A DNA stretch of 64,000 nucleotides, from positions 107,636-171,635 of the forward strand of contig NZ_PVNG01000028.1 of NCBI RefSeq assembly GCF_003001935.1. The letters are read 5' to 3'. The DNA comes from Nonomuraea fuscirosea (GTDB taxonomy: Bacteria; Actinomycetota; Actinomycetes; Streptosporangiales; Streptosporangiaceae). Positions within the stretch are counted from its first letter, which is position 1. Every line of letters begins with the position of its first letter. Below, piece after piece: positions 46,363 through 53,962 of this stretch. The position numbers and the translations under genes are program-made. The notes under the pieces are model-generated. The model was not told where the DNA came from, made no database searches, and worked only from the letters and a program-made list of their open reading frames with translations.

Positions 46363-47571
46363 TCAGCGGACGGGCAGGCCGGTGACGGCGCGGCCGATGA
46401 TGAGCCGCTGGATCTCCGACGTTCCTTCGAAGATGGTGAAGATCTTGGCGTCGCGGTGGAAACGTTCCACCGGGTGCTCCCTGGTGTAGCCGGCGCCGCC
46501 CAGAATCTGGATGGCCTGTTCGGTCACCCACACCGCCGTCTCCCCCGCGACCAGTTTCGACATCGAGCCCTCCGCCTGCTCGAACTGCCTGCCGTTGCGG
46601 GCCATCCAGGCGGCGCGCCAGGTCAGCAGGCGGGCCACGTCCACGCGGGTGGCCATCTCGGCGAGGAGGAAGGCGATGGCCTGGTTGGCGCCGATCTTGC
46701 GGCCGAACTGCTCGCGTTCGCGGGCGTAGTCCCTGGCGTACTCGAAGCCGGCCCGGGCGATCCCGACCGCCATCGCGGCCACCGACGGGCGGGTGGTCTC
46801 GAACGTGCGCATCGCGGCCTGCTCCCCCGCCCGCTCCCCGTTGCGTACGCGGGCCAGCCTGGCCTCCAGCTTGTCCCTGCCGCCCAGCAGGCACTCGCCG
46901 GGCACGCGCACGTCGTTCAGCACCACCTCGGCCGTGTGGGAGGCGCGGATGCCGTGTTTGCGGAATTTCTGCCCCATCGACAGTCCCGGCGTGCCCGGCG
47001 GGACGATGAAGGAGGCCTGGCCCCTGGTGCCGAGCGAGGGGTCCACCGAGGCGACGACCACGTGGACGTCGGCGATGCCGCCGTTCGTGGCCCAGGTCTT
47101 GACGCCGTTGAGCACCCAGTCGGACCCGTCGGGGACGGCACGGGTGCGGATGGCGCCGACGTCGGAGCCGGCGTCGGGTTCGGAGGCGCAGAACGCGCCC
47201 AGCTTGACGTCGTTCTCCGTGCCGAACATCTGCGGCAGCCACTCCCCCATCTGCTCGGGGGTGCCGTTGGAGGCGAGGGCCGCGGCGGCCAGGCCGGTGC
47301 CGGTGATCGACAGGCCGATGCCGGCGTCGCCCCAGAAGAGTTCCTCGAACGCCACGGGCAGCGCCAGGCCGCTCTGCTCGAACCACTGGGTGGCGAAGAA
47401 GTCGAGGGAGTAGAGCCCGATCTTGGCCGCCTCCTGGATGACCGGCCAGGGCGTCTCCTCGCGTTCGTCCCATTCCGCGCCCGCGGGGCGGATCACGTCG
47501 CGGGCGAACGTGTGCACCCAGTCGCGTACCTCGACCACGTTGTCACTGAGCTCCGGGCAGAACCCCGTCAT
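46363..47571 (-). CDS. Acyl-CoA dehydrogenase
   Basis: 402 residues from ATG 47571, with GAGGAG upstream; a longer frame to 47613 would include the operator. FAD-dependent ACAD: LGAFCASEPDAGSDVGAI (FAD/substrate loop), VLNGVKTWATNGG, IQILGGAGYTREHPVERFHRDAK, and the catalytic Glu in FEGTSEIQRLI. It probably acts on a branched or short acyl-CoA. The palindrome 26 bp upstream suggests TetR- or FadR-like control. Confidence 0.93.
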   Translation of the reverse strand: MTGFCPELSDNVVEVRDWVHTFARDVIRPAGAEWDEREETPWPVIQEAAKIGLYSLDFFATQWFEQSGLALPVAFEELFWGDAGIGLSITGTGLAAAALASNGTPEQMGEWLPQMFGTENDVKLGAFCASEPDAGSDVGAIRTRAVPDGSDWVLNGVKTWATNGGIADVHVVVASVDPSLGTRGQASFIVPPGTPGLSMGQKFRKHGIRASHTAEVVLNDVRVPGECLLGGRDKLEARLARVRNGERAGEQAAMRTFETTRPSVAAMAVGIARAGFEYARDYAREREQFGRKIGANQAIAFLLAEMATRVDVARLLTWRAAWMARNGRQFEQAEGSMSKLVAGETAVWVTEQAIQILGGAGYTREHPVERFHRDAKIFTIFEGTSEIQRLIIGRAVTGLPVR

Positions 47572-47596
47572 CGCGCCGCACTCCTCGATCCGAGAC

Positions 47597-47611
47597 GTTA
47601 CCGGTGGTAAC
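47597..47611 (-). promoter_or_regulatory. Palindromic operator upstream of acyl-CoA dehydrogenase
   Basis: GTTACC-GGT-GGTAAC: perfect 6-bp arms around 3 bp, 26 bp before the start codon. Confidence 0.6.
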
Positions 47612-47625
47612 ACCTTAGCGGCCGG

Positions 47626-48552
47626 TCACTCGTCGAGGGTGAGCATGGGCGGGCGTTCGCCGATGCCGACGTCCCGCGTGCGCACGTCGTACCCCTCCTG
47701 GCCTCTCCTGAACTGCGCCAGCCGCACGGAGGGCTCGCCCAGCGCGGCGATCTTCCCCTGCCGGTCGAGCCGCGACCAGGCGGCGAGCATGATCTGCGCG
47801 GCCATGCCTCCGAGCGCCTCGGTGGACTGCGGCGCGTGCTCGCGCGATCCCAGGTCCACCTGGGCGAACGCGTCCAGCCCCGCCAGCTCCAGCAGGTCGA
47901 TGAGCAGGCCGAGTTCGACGCCGTAACCGGTGAGGAACGGTACGCGTTCCAGGGCGGAGCGCCGGCCGGCGTATTCCCCCGCGAGCGGCTGCACGAAGCC
48001 GGCCAGCTGAGGCCAGTGCAGGTTGATCAGCGGCCGGGCGACGAGCTCGGTGACCCGCCCGCCGCCGTCGGGGGCGCCGTTCAGCGGACGGTCATAGCAC
48101 CCCTTGGCGTAGACGATCGTGGGATCGGCCAGCAGTGGGCCGAGCACCCCCGCGACCAGCGAGGCACGGAAGTTCCTGATGTCGGCGTCGGCGAACACCA
48201 GCACGTCCCCCGATGTGACGGCCAGCGACTTCCACAACGCCTCCCCCTTGCCGTCGAGCGGCTTGAGCCGCGGCAGGATCTCGTCCTGCGCGTGCACCGT
48301 GGCCCCGGCCCGCGCGGCCACGCGCGCGGTGTCGTCGGTGGAACGTGAGTCGATGACGACGACCTCGTCGACCAGCGCGCCGAGGTCCCGGAGGATGATT
48401 CCCACGATCTCCCCCACGGTCTCCCGCTCGTCGCGGGCGGGAAGCACCACGCTGACCGTGCTGTCCCCTTTGGCGGCCACCAGGTCCCGCAGCGGCCAGT
48501 CTCCGGCGGTAGAAGTACGGCGTCCCAACCATCCGCGCACCTCAGGCAGCAT
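47626..48552 (-). CDS. gpgS: Glucosyl-3-phosphoglycerate synthase
   Basis: 308 residues, ATG 48552 preceded by a G-rich site (GGGGGGAGGGG). GT-A glycosyltransferase of family GT81: VVLPARDERETV, the nucleotide-binding LDGKGEALWKSL, the DxD-type FADADIRNF, the acceptor loop QPLAGEYAGRRSALE, LTGYGVELGLL. It transfers glucose from an NDP-glucose to 3-phosphoglycerate, the first step to glucosylglycerate and methylglucose lipopolysaccharide. No GpgP phosphatase gene is adjacent. Confidence 0.92.
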   Translation of the reverse strand: MLPEVRGWLGRRTSTAGDWPLRDLVAAKGDSTVSVVLPARDERETVGEIVGIILRDLGALVDEVVVIDSRSTDDTARVAARAGATVHAQDEILPRLKPLDGKGEALWKSLAVTSGDVLVFADADIRNFRASLVAGVLGPLLADPTIVYAKGCYDRPLNGAPDGGGRVTELVARPLINLHWPQLAGFVQPLAGEYAGRRSALERVPFLTGYGVELGLLIDLLELAGLDAFAQVDLGSREHAPQSTEALGGMAAQIMLAAWSRLDRQGKIAALGEPSVRLAQFRRGQEGYDVRTRDVGIGERPPMLTLDE

Positions 48553-48766
48553 GCGACCCCTCCCCCCGCTATCCCATTTGTCAGCTTATGCGAAGTCTTC
48601 TCGGTCGCCTGGTCCCGTCCGTATCGCTCGTCGTCCGCAGCCCCTCAGGTCACATAGGTCTCCGCGCGGGGCCGGCGGCCGGATCGCCGACGAGGGCGGG
48701 GATCGCGGGTCACAACCACTACACTGAACGGGCAATCCGGTGTGGTCTTATCGAGAAGGTGGCGGA

Positions 48767-49411
48767 GTGGCGGAACAGCCGGCTGAGCGGCGTACACGGG
48801 GGCCCGGCGCGCACCACGCGCAGCGGCGCGCCGAGATCGCGGACGCCGTGCTCGCCATCGTCGCCGAACGCGGCCTGGCGGCCGTCTCCCTGACCGAGGT
48901 GGCCGCCCAGGCCGGCATCTCGCCCGGCCGGGTGCAGCACTACTTCCCGGCCAAACGGCAGCTCGTCGAAGCGGCCTTCGAACGCGGCAACCATCTGTCC
49001 AGCGCCCGCATCCGGCAGCGGGTCGGCTCCGACCTCGGCGCCGCCGAGCCGCGGCTGGTCCTGACCACCGTGCTCACCGAGCTCATCCCGTACGACGCCA
49101 CGACCGAGGCCCACATGCGGGTCCGACAGTCCTTCCACGCCTTCGCCTTCGCCGACGAGGCCATCGCCGCCCGGCTGCGCGTCCTGTACGCCGCCTTCCA
49201 CCGCGACATGGCCGGCCTCGTCGAGCGGGACCAGCGGGCGGGGCGCATCCCCGCGGCCATCGACCCGCACGGGGCCGCGCTGTCGCTCGTGGCGCTGGCC
49301 GAAGGGCTGGCCGCCTACGTGCTCACCGGCGTCACCCCGGGGGGCGTCGCCCGTGAGCGGGTGCTGGCGGCCGTCGCCGGCCTCTATCAAGGAGCAGCGC
49401 CCCGTCCGTGA
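48767..49411 (+). CDS. TetR-family regulator
   Basis: 214 residues, GTG 48767 with AAGGTGGCGGA upstream. The HTH is LTEVAAQAGISPGRVQHYFPAKRQLV (about 40-65), close to BetI-type regulators with a TetR_C_6-like helical C terminus. Its 3' end overlaps the convergent CopD-CtaG gene by 80 bp. Target unknown. Confidence 0.9.
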   Translation: MAEQPAERRTRGPGAHHAQRRAEIADAVLAIVAERGLAAVSLTEVAAQAGISPGRVQHYFPAKRQLVEAAFERGNHLSSARIRQRVGSDLGAAEPRLVLTTVLTELIPYDATTEAHMRVRQSFHAFAFADEAIAARLRVLYAAFHRDMAGLVERDQRAGRIPAAIDPHGAALSLVALAEGLAAYVLTGVTPGGVARERVLAAVAGLYQGAAPRP

Positions 49412-51431
49412 GCGACACGGGGTCGTCCCGCACGACACGACCCTGCACACGGCCGGCGCTCACGTCGGCGCTTCTCTCACCGCTCCCGTCGGTGCCCGTG
49501 TCGGTGCTTACGTCTGCGCTCACGTCGGTGGTCACCTCGGCGCTCACGTCGGCGACGCGGACGTGGGACCAGGGCCATCGCGCGGCCGGTCGCCGTCTGG
49601 CCAGGCGCAGGGCCAGGGGCGCGAGGGTCAGCAGGGGCACGATCAGGAACACGGCCGCCGCCACCCGCTGGCCGGTGAGCAGGTCCGGCGCGCCGGGCGG
49701 GGCGGTCTGCACGAGCCAGTCCGCCGCGACCGGCGGCCCCAGCATCAGGTACGCCCCCACCGCCACATGCGTCCCGGCCACCACCCCCAGCAGCCGCATC
49801 CGCTCGCCCCGCGCGAACGGCCTGGGCAGCGGATCGACACCGGTCAGCACCCATGACGTCACCAGGCCGACGCCGAGGAAGAGCAGTTCGGTGACCAGAT
49901 GCGGGGCGTACCCGGTCAGCGACCACGCCAGCCAGTCCGTCCCGTACAGGAGCAGGAAGAGCAGCGGATAGGCGGCCAGGAGGACGGGCCCGGTCAGGCG
50001 CCGCCCGAAGGCGGGCGAACCCGGGCCGCCGGACCGGGACTCAGGCGATCCGAGAGCACCGGACCGGGACTCAGTCGATCCGAGGGCGCCGAACCGGGAC
50101 GCCGGCGAGGTGGCCCGGCTCGCCAGGGTCAGTGGAGCGCCGAGGCAGAGCAACAGTGGCACCGCCACGGCCAGCGCGACGTGCTGGAGCGCCTGCGCGG
50201 GCAGCATCGCCCTGGCGTAACCGGCCACCCCGCCGAGCAGCGCCGGCGCGGCCAGGCCGAGCCCCGCGTACCAGGCGATCGTGCGGCTGAAGGGCCACGC
50301 GGCCACCCTGCGCACGCCGAGCGCATAGGCGACGGCGGGCAGCGCCAGCAGCAGCACGATCAGCACGTCCGGCCGCCACTCGCCGATCAGCGCGCCGGGG
50401 GAGAACGGGGCCAGCGTGTACTCCAGCAGGGGATGCGCGTGCCCGCCGCCCTCACCGCCCGGCGGCGGCGGAGTCCTGGCCAGGCCGACGCCGAGGCCCA
50501 TCGCCACCGCCATCACGCCCAGCTCACCCGCCGCCAGCCGGACGAAGGTACGGCGTACCCCGCGATCGGCGACGCCCGCCACGGTCCTGCGCCGGTGGAC
50601 CCAGCCGAACCAGCCGAGCACCGCCAGGGCGGCGATTTTGGCCAGCAGAAGCAGCCCGTACGGACTCCGCCACAGGTCGGAGAGGGCGTTCAGCCGCACC
50701 CAGCCGCTGACCGCGCCGGAGAACGCCACCGCCGCGAAGCAGCACAAAGCGATCGTGCTGAACCTCGGCAGCACCACCGGCAGATCGCCGGAGCGGCGGA
50801 AGTAGACCAGCACCGCGCCCAGGCCGCCGACCCACAATGCCATCGGCACCAGGTGCGCCATCAGCGCGGACACGGCCAGGTCGTGATCGCCCGCCGAGGC
50901 GGCGTGGCCGACGTACGCGGGCGGCAGCAGCCCGCAGACCGCGACCACCACCGGGATCCACCTCGGCAGCCGCGGCGCCATCGTCGCCACCGCCACCACG
51001 AACGTCACCGCCGTCACCACCAGCAGGGCCCGCGTCTGCGGCAGGTCCGTGCCGACGCTGAGCAGGCCGGGGGCCGCGAGCAGGTCCGCCACCGGCATCG
51101 GGATGAAGCTGGACAGCGTGAGCACGTAGCCCAGCAAGCCGGCGAACGCCCATCCGAGTGCCCACCATCCGGCCGCGCGCAGGCAGCGCGCCGACTCGGG
51201 CGAGACCGCCGGAGCCAGTACGGCCGCCAGCGCGGTCCCCACGCACGCCACCGCGCACAGTTCGTGCGCGAACCGCGCCAGCGGCAGGCCCCAGTCGGTC
51301 AGCGGTCCGGCGGCCGGCAGCCCGGCGATCGGCGGCACCCCGGCACCTCCCCCGAACCGCAGCGCCGCCACCAGCACCAGAACGCCCGAGCCCACCGCGA
51401 GTACGGCGTACAGCCGTGCGGAAACTGCCAT
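49332..51431 (-). CDS. CopD-CtaG fusion membrane protein (copper uptake / cytochrome oxidase assembly)
   Basis: 699 residues, ATG 51431. The N-terminal half (about 10-330) is CopD-like, with eight helices and VGHAASAGDHDLAVSALMAHLVPMALWVGG. The C-terminal half (about 330-650) is caa3-type CtaG with HPLLEYTLAPFSPGALIGEW and LYGTDWLAWSLTGYAPHLVTELLFLGVGLVTSW. An inserted 10-residue repeat (RSGALGSPES-like) sits between helices near residue 460. The C-terminal ~60 residues are low-complexity (DVSADVSTDTGTDG) and extend antisense into the TetR gene. Confidence 0.9.
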   Translation of the reverse strand: MAVSARLYAVLAVGSGVLVLVAALRFGGGAGVPPIAGLPAAGPLTDWGLPLARFAHELCAVACVGTALAAVLAPAVSPESARCLRAAGWWALGWAFAGLLGYVLTLSSFIPMPVADLLAAPGLLSVGTDLPQTRALLVVTAVTFVVAVATMAPRLPRWIPVVVAVCGLLPPAYVGHAASAGDHDLAVSALMAHLVPMALWVGGLGAVLVYFRRSGDLPVVLPRFSTIALCCFAAVAFSGAVSGWVRLNALSDLWRSPYGLLLLAKIAALAVLGWFGWVHRRRTVAGVADRGVRRTFVRLAAGELGVMAVAMGLGVGLARTPPPPGGEGGGHAHPLLEYTLAPFSPGALIGEWRPDVLIVLLLALPAVAYALGVRRVAAWPFSRTIAWYAGLGLAAPALLGGVAGYARAMLPAQALQHVALAVAVPLLLCLGAPLTLASRATSPASRFGALGSTESRSGALGSPESRSGGPGSPAFGRRLTGPVLLAAYPLLFLLLYGTDWLAWSLTGYAPHLVTELLFLGVGLVTSWVLTGVDPLPRPFARGERMRLLGVVAGTHVAVGAYLMLGPPVAADWLVQTAPPGAPDLLTGQRVAAAVFLIVPLLTLAPLALRLARRRPAARWPWSHVRVADVSAEVTTDVSADVSTDTGTDGSGERSADVSAGRVQGRVVRDDPVSLTDGALLLDRGRRRPPAPAHGRRPPG
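50031..50100 (-). repeat. In-frame 30-bp repeats in the CopD-CtaG linker
   Basis: Units at 50031-50060 and 50061-50090, with a partial at 50091, encode RSGALGSPES-like decamers (RFGALGSTES, RSGALGSPES, RSGGPGSPAF). Same unit length as the ABC ATPase tail repeats. Confidence 0.8.
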
Positions 51432-51731
51432 CAGGAAACCGCCACGTCGTCAGGGACCACACCGTCGCACGCGGCGGCCCGCCGTGCAGTCGCCGCGTAC
51501 CTGGGATACGCGCGACCGGCGACCGGAGTTCACCCCAAACCGGTCAGTGGCGGTCAAGCGGCATCCCCCGGCACGGAAACGACGGCCGTTCGCCTTCAGC
51601 GCGGGGCGAACGGCGTTCAGCCGTGGTCGAGCGTCGGCCGAACCGCATTCGCCGCCGCCGAGCCCTCCATCGGCGATCGGACGACGGTCGAACGGGCGTT
51701 CAGCGGCGGTCGAACCGGCATTCAGCGGCGT
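51432..51731. other. 300-bp intergenic region with repeated motifs
   Basis: Carries the CopD-CtaG promoter region and, toward 51690-51740, a 22-bp repeat. TTCAGCGGCG recurs at 51699, 51721 and 51731, the last including the XRE stop codon (51732-51734). No ORF is convincing. Confidence 0.5.
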
Positions 51732-51740
51732 TCAGCGGCG
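51699..51740 (-). repeat. 22/10-bp repeat containing the XRE gene stop codon
   Basis: On the minus strand CGCCGCTGAA recurs three times, first as the end of the XRE gene with its TGA, then twice downstream. Confidence 0.75.
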
Positions 51741-52595
51741 GGCCGGGGCAGCGGGGACGAAGTCGTTGTGCGCGAGGACGCGGAGCAGGCTCAGGTGCTC
51801 GATGGCGGACGTCCCCGGAACCGGCGTGTAGATGACGAGCCGCTGATCCTCGGCGGGGCTGAGCAGGGTCTCGCAGTGCAGCTCGATCGCGCCGACGGCG
51901 GCGTGGGCGACCCGCATCCGGCTGACGCGTCGTACCGCCACCTCGTGCAGGTCCCACAGCCGGGTGAACTCCTCGCTCGTGGCGCGCAGGCGGGCGACCA
52001 GGCGGGCGGAGGGCTCGTCGCCGCCCCGGCGGGCGTAGGAGGCGCGCAGGTCGGCGACGTGGTCCCGGCTGAGCGCGGCGCGTTCCTCCGGATCGTAGGC
52101 CTGGCTCATCGCCGGGTCGGTGAACCACCGCCAGACGAAGTTGCGGTCCTGCTCGCGGATCGAGCAGATGCAGCCCAGCAGCGCCTCGGCCATCTGGTTG
52201 CGGGCGAGCAGGTCGCCGAGGTCGTTGGTGATGTGGGCCGGGGTCTCGGTGAGCTGGTCGAGGAGGTAGAGCAGACCGGGACTGACGTGGTCGTGGGCCA
52301 GCGGGCCGCTCGGCGGCCGGTGGCCGGACAGCAGGTAGAGGTGGTCGCGCTCGTCGTCGGTCAGCCGCAGCCCGCGGGCCAGCGCGGCCAGGATCTGCAG
52401 CGAGGGTTGCGGGCTGCGGGCCTGTTCGAGGCGCATGTAGTAGTCGGCCGACATGCCCGCGAGCTGCGAGACCTCCTCGCGGCGCAGGCCGGGCGTACGG
52501 CGGCGCGGCCCGGCCGGCAACCCCACCTCCTGGGGACGCAGCCGCTCGCGCGCCCGGCGCAGGAAGTCGGCGAGCTGGGCCCGGTCCATGTCCAT
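51732..52595 (-). CDS. XRE-family regulator with MmyB-like ligand domain
   Basis: 287 residues, ATG at 52595. The N-terminal HTH_31-type domain has PGLRREEVSQLAGMSADYYMRLEQAR (about 34-60), and the MmyB-like PAS-type domain (about 110-280) includes NQMAEALLG and HPE-like SPAEDQRLVIYTP. This family typically controls an adjacent divergent oxidoreductase, as here. Confidence 0.9.
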   Translation of the reverse strand: MDMDRAQLADFLRRARERLRPQEVGLPAGPRRRTPGLRREEVSQLAGMSADYYMRLEQARSPQPSLQILAALARGLRLTDDERDHLYLLSGHRPPSGPLAHDHVSPGLLYLLDQLTETPAHITNDLGDLLARNQMAEALLGCICSIREQDRNFVWRWFTDPAMSQAYDPEERAALSRDHVADLRASYARRGGDEPSARLVARLRATSEEFTRLWDLHEVAVRRVSRMRVAHAAVGAIELHCETLLSPAEDQRLVIYTPVPGTSAIEHLSLLRVLAHNDFVPAAPARR

Positions 52596-52638
52596 GCGTC
52601 CATGATGGCGCGGCCGCGGGGCCCGGCCGACCGCTCAG

Positions 52639-52659
52639 CCTAGGAGCGTGGATCCTAGG
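52639..52659. promoter_or_regulatory. Palindrome in the XRE/oxidoreductase divergent promoter
   Basis: CCTAGGA, 7-bp spacer, TCCTAGG: perfect arms, 44 bp from the XRE start and 105 bp from the oxidoreductase start. Likely XRE operator. Confidence 0.6.
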
Positions 52660-52763
52660 GAGACCTGTCCGATTCCGCCTCTCGTCAACGCTTGGCAAGG
52701 TGAGTCCCGAACCGGGTTTCACCAGGTCACCCGGAGTTAGAACAACAGGTCAGGGAGGTCGAG

Positions 52764-53693
52764 ATGACGGTCGAGACGATGCGAGCGGTCCGGTTCGACG
52801 ACTTCGGCGGGATCGAGGTGCTGCGGATCGCCGAGGTGGAGCGGCCGGTGCCGGGTCCCGGGCAGGTCCTGGTGAAGGTGGTGGCCGCCGGGATCAATCC
52901 GGGTGAGGCGGCGGTCCGCCTCGGGGTGTTCCGCGACGTCTGGCCGTCCACGTTCCCGTCCGGGCAGGGCAGCGACCTGGCCGGGGTGGTCGTGGCGACC
53001 GGCGGCGGGGTGGAGGCCTTCGTGGCGGGCGACGAGGTGCTCGGCTTCACCGACAACCGGGCCAGCCATGCCGAATACGTCGTGGTGCAGGCGTCCGACC
53101 TGGTCCGGCGGCCGCCTGAGGTGTCGTGGGAGCAGGCGGGCTCGCTGTACGTCGCGGGCACGACGGCGGTGGCGGAGGTGCGGGCGGTCGGCCTGCGTTC
53201 CGGCGACACGGTGGTCATCGCGGGGGCCGCCGGCGGAGTCGGGACGATCGCGACGCAGCTCGCGGTCGAGGCCGGCGCCACGGTGATCGGGCTGGCGAGC
53301 GAGCGCAACCACCAGTGGCTGCGCGAGCGCGGGGCCGTGCCGGTCACGTACGGCGAGGGGGTCGCCGCCCGGATCAAGGCCGCGGCCGGGCACGTCGACG
53401 CCTTCATCGACAACTTCGGCAGCGGCTACGTGGACCTGGCGATCGAGCTCGGGGTGAGCCCCGACCGGATCGACACCATCATCGACGTCGCCGCGGTCGA
53501 GCGTTACGGGGTCAAGAACGAGGGCAGCGCCGCGGCGGCCACGGCCGAGGTGCTGGCCGAGCTGACCGAACTCATCCGCACGGGCCGGCTGGAGATCCCG
53601 ATCGCCGCCACGTACCCGCTGGACCGGGTCCAGGACGCCTACCGCGACCTGGAACAGCGACACACCCGCGGCAAGATAGTCCTCAAGCCCTAG
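52764..53693 (+). CDS. NADP-dependent quinone oxidoreductase-like MDR protein
   Basis: 309 residues, ATG 52764 with GGGAGG upstream. Zinc-independent MDR superfamily: VKVVAAGINPGEAAVRLG, GSDLAGVVVATG and the Rossmann motif VIAGAAGGVGTIATQLA. It reduces quinones or enones with NADPH. No Zn-binding cysteines. Controlled probably by the divergent XRE protein. Confidence 0.9.
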   Translation: MTVETMRAVRFDDFGGIEVLRIAEVERPVPGPGQVLVKVVAAGINPGEAAVRLGVFRDVWPSTFPSGQGSDLAGVVVATGGGVEAFVAGDEVLGFTDNRASHAEYVVVQASDLVRRPPEVSWEQAGSLYVAGTTAVAEVRAVGLRSGDTVVIAGAAGGVGTIATQLAVEAGATVIGLASERNHQWLRERGAVPVTYGEGVAARIKAAAGHVDAFIDNFGSGYVDLAIELGVSPDRIDTIIDVAAVERYGVKNEGSAAAATAEVLAELTELIRTGRLEIPIAATYPLDRVQDAYRDLEQRHTRGKIVLKP

Positions 53694-53747
53694 CACGGCC
53701 GACCCAGCACCAATCTCCCAGACGGTCCCGCGCCGACCTACGGAGAG

Positions 53748-53902
53748 ATCCCGCCTGAGACGTCCGAACGATCCAGCGTCAGCACTCGGGAAGAGTCCCG
53801 CCTGAGATGTCGAACGGTCCAGCGTCAGCACTCGGGAAAGGTCCCGCCTGAGATGTCGAACGGTCCAGCGTCCGCGCCCGGGAAAGGTGCCGCATGAGTC
53901 AT
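53748..53902. repeat. 46-bp tandem repeat between convergent genes
   Basis: Copies at about 53748, 53795 and 53841, with a decayed fourth from 53887. The unit contains GTCCCGCCTGAGATGTCGAA and ends CGGGAAAG. It occupies most of the 269-bp convergent intergenic gap. Confidence 0.85.
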
Positions 53903-53962
53903 TCGGGCGGTTCGACGTCTGCCTGTGGGAGGGTTCGGGTCGGTCTCGCGGGCGATCCGGGG

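Noticed and set aside
53748..53902. 46-bp repeats as a CRISPR array
   Set aside because: Repeats abut without unique spacers and no cas genes are present.
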